NCBI GenBank assembly: GCA_964592425.1
Contig: CAZQCG010000003.1
Location: 144,508 to 208,507, forward strand
Direction: 5' to 3'
Source of the DNA: Viridilinea sp964592425
GTDB lineage: Bacteria > Chloroflexota > Chloroflexia > Chloroflexales > Chloroflexaceae
DNA length: 64,000 bases
A model generated the notes under the pieces. It was not told where the DNA came from, made no database searches, and saw nothing but the letters and a program-made list of their open reading frames with translations. This document shows, piece by piece, positions 59,387-64,000 of the stretch; positions within the stretch are counted from its first letter, which is position 1; each line of letters starts with the position of its first letter. Both the position numbers and the translations under genes were made by a program.

Positions 59387-61408
59387 TCACAGGCCCTTGT
59401 CGCCAATAAAGGCCCTGATGCGCTCGGCGAAGAGGCCGTGACCGCTGATGCTGCTGGGGGGCGAGTCGCCGAGGGAGAAGATGCGTTCGAGCTGGTTCGG
59501 GCTGAGTTTCGTGGCCTCCAACTCGTCGATCATAGCGCCGCCCAGGTGATGTTCAGCGTTGCGTAACCGGGCCAGGTGGGCGAGTTGCCGTGCAGCCGGA
59601 AGCCCACTCAGAATCTGGCGCACCCGCTCGGTGAAACGTAGCGGATCGCCGGTATGCTCAAGGTAGGCCAGCAGCACGCGCTGCTCGTCGCGGGTGAGCA
59701 CCTGGAGCTGGTCGGCCAGCGTATCGGCCAGGCCTGAGTCGAGGGCCACATCCCAGGGCATGCCGATGACGTGGCCGCTGAAGAGGGCGCTGCAGACCGC
59801 TTCGGCCTGGGCGGTGCCGAGCTGGCGGTAGATGCGGATGGCACCGAAGATGCGCCAGAAGGAGGCAAACGCCGTCTCGCCAACTGGATCGTCCCACACG
59901 AGGATATAGCTGGGCGCGCCGCCGGCCTCCGGCTCGGCTCGGGTGATCGTGAGCACAGCTTCCCAGCTGAGCCGGCCCGCCGCCGGATCATGGGTGAGGT
60001 CGAGGAGGCCCTGCTCATCCAGCAGGCGCAGCGCTCGCGTGGCCGCCACCCCGCGCTCTGCATCGGCCAGGCTCCGCCCTGGTGGCAGCACGTCGATGAA
60101 GGTGAAGCGGCGCTTCATGGCCTCGCTGATCTGGTTGAGGAAGTGGCGATCAAAGCTGTTCAGCGTGCCGATGATGCGGAAGTCGCGTGGCAGGGGCACG
60201 TTCACCTCGCCGTCGTCGGTCGGCACGGCCAGCGGGCTGCGCTGTCCGCCCAGGGTGGTGAGCAGGCTGCCGAAGGCGGCATCGATCGGTGCCCGTGTGA
60301 ATTCGTCGATCACCAGCCAGCGCCCGCGACAGCGCTTCTCGCCATCAAGCACGTCCTGGCGCTGGAAGGTCGCGGGCGGGACGATCCCGTCGTAGCCAAC
60401 GTAGTTGCTCAGCACGGCTCGCGTCAGGCAGCCATGGCGCACCTGGTAGACGAGGGTCGAGCGCCCGTCCTCACGGATCACCTGGGGCGTAATGCCGCCG
60501 ATCACATTGCGTACGCCCCAGTCCTCGGTGGCGGTGACCACCTCGGCCACGTAGCCGTCGCGGTAGATCTGGCGCTCCTCGGGCGGCTCGGCTGGCGAGC
60601 GGCGTGGGTCGGTGCCTATGCTGAGCTGCACGACGGGCTCGGCGTCGCGCCAGAGCACGCGGGGCAGCAGCTTTGCCAGGTGGGTTTTCCCGGTGCCGGG
60701 CGGGCCGCTGAGGATCACGTGCTGGCTGGCGACCAGGGCGCGGTAGATGCGCAGGATGGTGCCGCTGTCGATCAGTAGCTCGCGCTGGATCTCGGCGATA
60801 CGATCCGCGAGCAGGGTGGGGTCAAGGATGGGCAGGGCGTCGTCGGTGATGGGTGGGAGCCCGGCCTGGGCCTGCTTGAGGTGGCCGAGAAAGCGGTTGA
60901 GGGCGCGGGCGCAGTCGTTCTCGGCGGCGAGGGGGCTCAGGGCGTCCGGAAGCGCCTGCCAGCGCCCGTCTCCGGCTGGCTGCACCAGCCCGGCCTCCTC
61001 GTACCAGGCGAGCAGCGCCTCCTGGTAGGGCCAGGCGGCAGTGGGGTGCGGGTCGCCGTCGAGCGGGGCGCGCAGGATCGGTAGCTCGTGGCGCCCGTCG
61101 CCGAGGGGCACGAGCAGCGTCAGGGCGACGTAGCGTAGTACCTGGCTCTCGATGGCGCCGTCGAGGTGCGGCCAGCGACGGTAGGTGCCGCCCGCCTCGA
61201 TCGGCTCGAGCAGTCGTAGCCGCAGCAGGTCGCCAACCAGGGCCGCGGGGTCGGGCAGGGCAGTGAGGTTCGCCACGGGCGGGCTGACGCGGCCGAGCCG
61301 CTCGACGATCTGGGCGGGTGTATAGCTGGCACCGTCGAGCAGCGCCGCGAGGCGCACATAGGGCTTCAGCGAGGTGCCAAGGGTGCGCGGGAGGGTCTGG
61401 TTGGGCAT
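59387..61408 (-). CDS. AAA_5 (McrB/MoxR-like) ATPase
   Basis: 673 residues from the ATG at 61408 (MPNQTLPRTLG); the longer open frame to 61537 runs into the tandem repeat and is not real. The N-terminal 220 residues are a winged-helix-like, unassigned region. The AAA domain has Walker A ILSGPPGTGKTHLAKLL (near 234), Walker B WLVIDEFTRAPIDAAFG (near 364) and sensor region FRIIGTLNSFDRHFL. The C-terminal 190 residues are helical. Similar to the GTPase/ATPase motor of McrBC but with the IDEF motif of MoxR-like proteins. Downstream of the GxxExxY and DNA methyltransferase genes on the same strand. Confidence 0.85.
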   Translation of the reverse strand: MPNQTLPRTLGTSLKPYVRLAALLDGASYTPAQIVERLGRVSPPVANLTALPDPAALVGDLLRLRLLEPIEAGGTYRRWPHLDGAIESQVLRYVALTLLVPLGDGRHELPILRAPLDGDPHPTAAWPYQEALLAWYEEAGLVQPAGDGRWQALPDALSPLAAENDCARALNRFLGHLKQAQAGLPPITDDALPILDPTLLADRIAEIQRELLIDSGTILRIYRALVASQHVILSGPPGTGKTHLAKLLPRVLWRDAEPVVQLSIGTDPRRSPAEPPEERQIYRDGYVAEVVTATEDWGVRNVIGGITPQVIREDGRSTLVYQVRHGCLTRAVLSNYVGYDGIVPPATFQRQDVLDGEKRCRGRWLVIDEFTRAPIDAAFGSLLTTLGGQRSPLAVPTDDGEVNVPLPRDFRIIGTLNSFDRHFLNQISEAMKRRFTFIDVLPPGRSLADAERGVAATRALRLLDEQGLLDLTHDPAAGRLSWEAVLTITRAEPEAGGAPSYILVWDDPVGETAFASFWRIFGAIRIYRQLGTAQAEAVCSALFSGHVIGMPWDVALDSGLADTLADQLQVLTRDEQRVLLAYLEHTGDPLRFTERVRQILSGLPAARQLAHLARLRNAEHHLGGAMIDELEATKLSPNQLERIFSLGDSPPSSISGHGLFAERIRAFIGDKGL

Positions 61409-61420
61409 TGGATTCCTTAC

Positions 61421-61747
61421 CGAATAGCGAGCGAATAAACGAATGCGATCACTGTCGGTCATACCTGCCGCGGCGCTCCCACCAACCAAACCAGACACAC
61501 CACACCGAATAGCGAGCGAATAAACGAATGCGATCACTGTCGGTCATACCTGCCGCGGCGCTCCCACCAACCAAACCAGACACACCACACCGAATAGCGA
61601 GCGAATAAACGAATGCGATCACTGTCGGTCATACCTGCCGCGGCGCTCCCACCAACCAAACCAGACACACCACACCGAATAGCGAGCGAATAAACGAATG
61701 CTATCGTTGGCCGGGCGGTCGCCGGTCATACCTGCCGCGGCGCTCCG
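61421..61747. repeat. 85-bp tandem repeat, three units plus a diverged fourth
   Basis: Units begin at 61421, 61506 and 61591 and are essentially identical. The fourth, from 61676, starts identically and then diverges, continuing into the 3' end of the GxxExxY gene (its phrase GGTCATACCTGCCGCGGCGC is shared). Each unit carries CGAAT-6-CGAAT-3-CGAATG. The array appears to be an expansion of the end of that gene. Confidence 0.95.
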
Positions 61748-62150
61748 GCCCAGCGCGCCGGGGCGGGAAGATGCGCCGGTACTCCAGGCGCCGACGGGCG
61801 AAGTTGAGCAGCAGCCCCACCGGCGCGCCGGTGCCCTTGAGGTAGGTAATCACCTGGGCTAACTCGTCATTGGTCGTCAGGTGCCGCATTGCCTTGAGCT
61901 CAACGACCACGGTTCGCTCCACAAACAGATCCAGGATAAACAGGCCAATCTGCACCCCCTCGTGGTACACCGCAAACGGGTATTGGCGCTCCGCTGTGAT
62001 GCCCAGCCGCTCCAGCTCGACGACCATCGCCCGTTCGTAGACGTGCTCGCGATACCCCGGCCCCAGCGCGTTGTGCACCGCCATCGCCGCCCCAATGATC
62101 CGATACGTCAGATCATTCCCCGTCGCATCAACCGCCAGCCCATCATCCAT
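61701..62150 (-). CDS. GxxExxY protein
   Basis: 149 residues, ATG preceded by GAGGAT. The name-giving motif is GPGYREHVYERA near residues 32-43, followed by QYPFAVYHEGVQIGLFILDLFVE with VVVELKAM, a PD-(D/E)XK nuclease-like core (Asp and Glu-x-Lys). The tail is Arg-rich (FPPRRAGPERRGRYDRR) and overlaps the tandem repeat. Function of the family is not established; a nuclease fold is likely. It lies between the methyltransferase and AAA ATPase genes, all minus strand. Confidence 0.9.
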   Translation of the reverse strand: MDDGLAVDATGNDLTYRIIGAAMAVHNALGPGYREHVYERAMVVELERLGITAERQYPFAVYHEGVQIGLFILDLFVERTVVVELKAMRHLTTNDELAQVITYLKGTGAPVGLLLNFARRRLEYRRIFPPRRAGPERRGRYDRRPPGQR

Positions 62151-62229
62151 CTTTATCCTCGCTGTTACTATAAATGGTTCCCAAGCATGAACCGTTCAAG
62201 GAACAGCAAAGGCACGCCCCCGCTCTCTT

Positions 62230-62242
62230 ATTCGCTTATTCG
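62230..62242. repeat. Short ATTCG mini-repeat, two boxes
   Basis: ATTCG-CTT-ATTCG just beyond the methyltransferase stop codon, a partial copy of the three-box element. Confidence 0.7.
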
Positions 62243-62246
62243 TTCT

Positions 62247-64000
62247 CTACCCGTGCTCACGATCCCAGGCCTCCAGCACCAGCCTTCTCGTCCGGTACTC
62301 CCCGTAGAGCTTCATCTCCTTCTCCTTCAGCACCCGAAACGTCTCCCCTGGGAACTCCGGCCCGTAGATGTCCGCCGGGTCGAGGATGTAGCGTAGCTCG
62401 TCGCGGGTCAGGCCGTAGAGCCTCGCGATGCGTGCGTCGAGCTCGGCGCGGGCCTGGGCGCGGCGGAGGTCGTGCCAGATAAAGGGCGGGACAACGAATT
62501 CGGAACGAATATACGAATGGGCCACGTCGAGGTGCCTGGCTACTGCCGGATTGCTGGCAGCCAGCGGTTCGGCCGCCGCGATGTTCTCCCGCCAGCATTC
62601 GTATATTCGCTCCCTCAATTCGTTCTCTGCCTCCGCCCAGACATCCTCTGCAAACGCCCTGATGTCCCACGCCGTGTATACCAACTCGACCACCCGAGGG
62701 ACAATATACGCGATGTCCGCAGGGGTGAATGCCGAGGGGGGAACCACGGGGAGCTGGTTGAGGTAGGTGTAGGTCAAGTGGGTGCCGCCGATCTTCTGGC
62801 GGGTCACAAAGTCACAGACCAGACTGTTGATCATCGCAAGCAAACAAGCACCCAGGGTTGCCCCTGCCGTCGCGAAGAAGACGAGCGGCATGGTGTGCCC
62901 TACCCCCACCCGTGGCAGCAGGCTGAAGATCGCGGTGCGCTCGTCGGTCGAGCGAGCAATGTCACGGAAGCCGAGCAGCCAGCCGCGCTGCCAGCGCCCG
63001 GCCATGCGCTCGGCGACGGCGGCGGCGGGGACCCAGTAGCGCGGGGTGATCACCAGCGTCGGGTCGGCCAGTTCGTCAGGCGACACGTCACGGGTAGCAA
63101 CCTCAGTGTCTCTGTGCCTCTGTGGTGAGGCTTCATACGTCGCCCAGCGATGGGTAAACTGGTGCAGTAGCTTGGCCTCGTAGAGCAGGAGCAGCCCATC
63201 GCCCGGCGCACTCTGGAAGAGGTGGCTGTCGTTGGCCATGTGGAACATCGCCATAAAGCGCACCCCCCACGGATTGGCCCCGCTCTGCTCGTTGAACAGC
63301 ACCGGCGTGCGCTGGTAGATCTTTTTGGTCAGCTCGGCGTCGGCGCGGGTGCGGAAGACGGGCGCGGTGCGCGTGTTGGGGTTGATCAGGGCGATCTCGG
63401 CGGGGGTGAGCGTGAAGGCACGTTGGGGATCGGCCAGCTGGGCGACGTTGGTAGCAAAGAAGAGCAGCCGCGCCGGGGCCTGGGTCTGGCCTATGGTCAG
63501 CAGGCTGAATTTGTAGCTGCGGTGGACACCGGGGAAGATCGCCTCACGGTTCTCGAAGTCATAGAGGCTGACCAGCCCGCCAGCACTGAGGCTGCCAAAA
63601 AAAGCCTTGGTCGTATCATCGGTGGCAATCCCGGTGGGCACAATCACCCCGGCCCGCCCAGTCGGCGCAAGCAGGTTACGTGAGTGTTCTGCGAAGAGCG
63701 CATAGGTATTCACATCACCCACGGCGGTGAGCGGGAAGCGCCCGGAGGCACGGACAAAGCGGCTCTCGGCCTCGGCGCGGTACCTGGCGGCGTCGAAGAG
63801 AGCGATACGGGCGCGCTGGCGCTCGTCGCCGGTGCGCCAGACAGCGATAGCCTGCTCACGGGCCGCTTTGTTGGCGGCCTGGGCAATCGCGGGCACATCG
63901 ACGAAGTGCTCCTGCTCCTGGAGCTTGATGCGCTCCCAGGGCGGATTGCCGAGGACGACATCAAATCCATCACCGAATGGGGAGCGAATAAGCGAATGGT
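62247..64000 (-). CDS. Eco57I-type N6-adenine DNA methyltransferase, 3' part (runs off window)
   Basis: The frame stays open from the stop at 62247 to the window edge (about 584 residues seen). The catalytic motif IV is present: FDVVLGNPPWERIKLQEQEH, with NPPW at 63936-63947. Downstream come a TaqI-type C-terminal target-recognition region with LLLYEAKLLHQFTHRWATYE, PRYWVPAAAVAERM and TYTYLNQLPVVPPSAF, and a helical end. The SAM-binding motif I lies outside. The whole protein would be over 1000 residues, as in Eco57I-like or BREX/DISARM-associated methylases. Three short repeats lie in frame inside it. With GxxExxY and the AAA ATPase it may form a modification or defence unit. Confidence 0.88.
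   Translation of the reverse strand, partial: HSLIRSPFGDGFDVVLGNPPWERIKLQEQEHFVDVPAIAQAANKAAREQAIAVWRTGDERQRARIALFDAARYRAEAESRFVRASGRFPLTAVGDVNTYALFAEHSRNLLAPTGRAGVIVPTGIATDDTTKAFFGSLSAGGLVSLYDFENREAIFPGVHRSYKFSLLTIGQTQAPARLLFFATNVAQLADPQRAFTLTPAEIALINPNTRTAPVFRTRADAELTKKIYQRTPVLFNEQSGANPWGVRFMAMFHMANDSHLFQSAPGDGLLLLYEAKLLHQFTHRWATYEASPQRHRDTEVATRDVSPDELADPTLVITPRYWVPAAAVAERMAGRWQRGWLLGFRDIARSTDERTAIFSLLPRVGVGHTMPLVFFATAGATLGACLLAMINSLVCDFVTRQKIGGTHLTYTYLNQLPVVPPSAFTPADIAYIVPRVVELVYTAWDIRAFAEDVWAEAENELRERIYECWRENIAAAEPLAASNPAVARHLDVAHSYIRSEFVVPPFIWHDLRRAQARAELDARIARLYGLTRDELRYILDPADIYGPEFPGETFRVLKEKEMKLYGEYRTRRLVLEAWDREHG
62495..62519 (-). repeat. Three-box CGAAT mini-repeat inside the methyltransferase gene
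   Basis: CGAAT-6-CGAAT-3-CGAATG, identical spacing to the tandem array units. On the coding strand it encodes HSYIRSEF. Confidence 0.9.
62596..62622 (+). repeat. Inverted CGAAT mini-repeat inside the methyltransferase gene
   Basis: CATTCG-3-ATTCG-8-ATTCG, opposite orientation to the other coding copies, in frame; it encodes part of NELRERIYECW. Confidence 0.8.
63101..63130. repeat. CTCTGTGCCTCTGTGG-type repeat inside the methyltransferase gene
   Basis: A CCTCA...TGAGG-bounded stretch containing TGTCTCTGTGCCTCTGTGG, a phrase dispersed in many environmental bacterial genomes. It is read in frame as SPQRHRDTEVA. Confidence 0.75.
63974..63998 (-). repeat. Three-box CGAAT mini-repeat at the window edge
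   Basis: CGAAT-6-CGAAT-3-CGAATG inside the methyltransferase frame, just before the catalytic motif; it encodes HSLIRSPF, nearly the same peptide as the copy at 62495-62519. Confidence 0.9.

Noticed and set aside
61409..61537. Longer N-terminus for the AAA ATPase
   Set aside because: The extra residues are encoded by the tandem repeat (SAAAGMTDSDRIRLFARYS) and have no family similarity; the ATG at 61408 fits better.
61421..61747. CRISPR array
   Set aside because: The 85-bp units are directly abutting, with no unique spacers and no cas genes nearby.
1..64000. tRNA, rRNA and insertion-sequence genes
   Set aside because: I scanned for cloverleaf-type sequences, rRNA motifs and transposase signatures and saw none that I could support without a computed search.

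Overview
The window looks like a chromosome segment of a filamentous phototrophic Chloroflexota (order Chloroflexales, Chloroflexus/Roseiflexus/Oscillochloris relatives). The strongest single marker is a complete 1816-residue trifunctional propionyl-CoA synthase, a signature enzyme of the 3-hydroxypropionate bi-cycle. The high G+C content, proteins of a kind common in Chloroflexota (DUF5995, META-domain and GT87 proteins, a GxxExxY protein) and the many small palindromic repeats agree with this. A 13-base exact match to the end of a common Illumina adapter at 101-113 suggests that the sequence is an assembled short-read contig and that the first 100 bases may be a chimeric join.

Layout. 0.1-3.4 kb: class III aminotransferase, aldose-epimerase-like protein and the PPDK regulatory kinase (ppsR type). 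3.4-7.5 kb: a marR-ABC-ABC operon with a clear operator. 7.6-17.3 kb: accessory region with a papain-fold-like hypothetical protein, two GT87-type membrane glycosyltransferases, a META-domain protein, a truncated Uma2 gene, a DUF5995 protein, decayed enolase and GT2 genes, and an S1-KH RNA-binding protein. 17.3-19.6 kb: two overlapping transglutaminase genes and an EVE protein.

19.9-34 kb is the most striking block. It is one long plus-strand run devoted to transition metals: Fur-family regulator 1, a 26-codon ORF, a COG0523 GTPase, a WD40 propeller, Fur-family regulator 2, ZnuA-ZnuB-ZnuC, CbiM-CbiN-CbiQ-CbiO, a frameshifted PLP-transferase-like gene, a small unknown membrane protein, an MbnP/MbnH-type pair (four-Cys lipoprotein plus di-heme peroxidase fused to a His-rich membrane anchor) and a decayed CopC-like gene. 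Zinc, cobalt/nickel and probably copper handling are therefore linked in one locus, with a candidate 7-1-7 Fur/Zur box at its head.

34-45 kb: a truncated molybdate permease fused in frame to a TrmO-like domain, a soluble-adenylyl-cyclase-like giant (two cyclase domains, AAA, TPR), propionyl-CoA synthase and a NUDIX hydrolase. 45-49.6 kb: purM-GNAT-purC operon, two small unknown coupled genes, an RRM RNA-binding protein with a long leader, and a small orphan gene. 49.7-59.2 kb: secreted hydrolases (amidase lipoprotein, S9 peptidase, S41 peptidase), a broken META gene and a TPR-GAF histidine kinase. 59.4-64 kb: a McrB/MoxR-like AAA ATPase, a GxxExxY protein and the 3' part of an Eco57I-type N6-adenine DNA methyltransferase that runs off the window; this could be part of a DNA-modification or defence locus.

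Repeats are unusually informative. A nested palindrome occurs at 7.7 and 34.1 kb with compensatory stem changes. An 85-bp tandem array lies at 61.4-61.7 kb. A CGAAT-triplet mini-repeat occurs in intergenic DNA and in frame inside the methyltransferase gene. No tRNA, rRNA, CRISPR array or insertion sequence was recognised.
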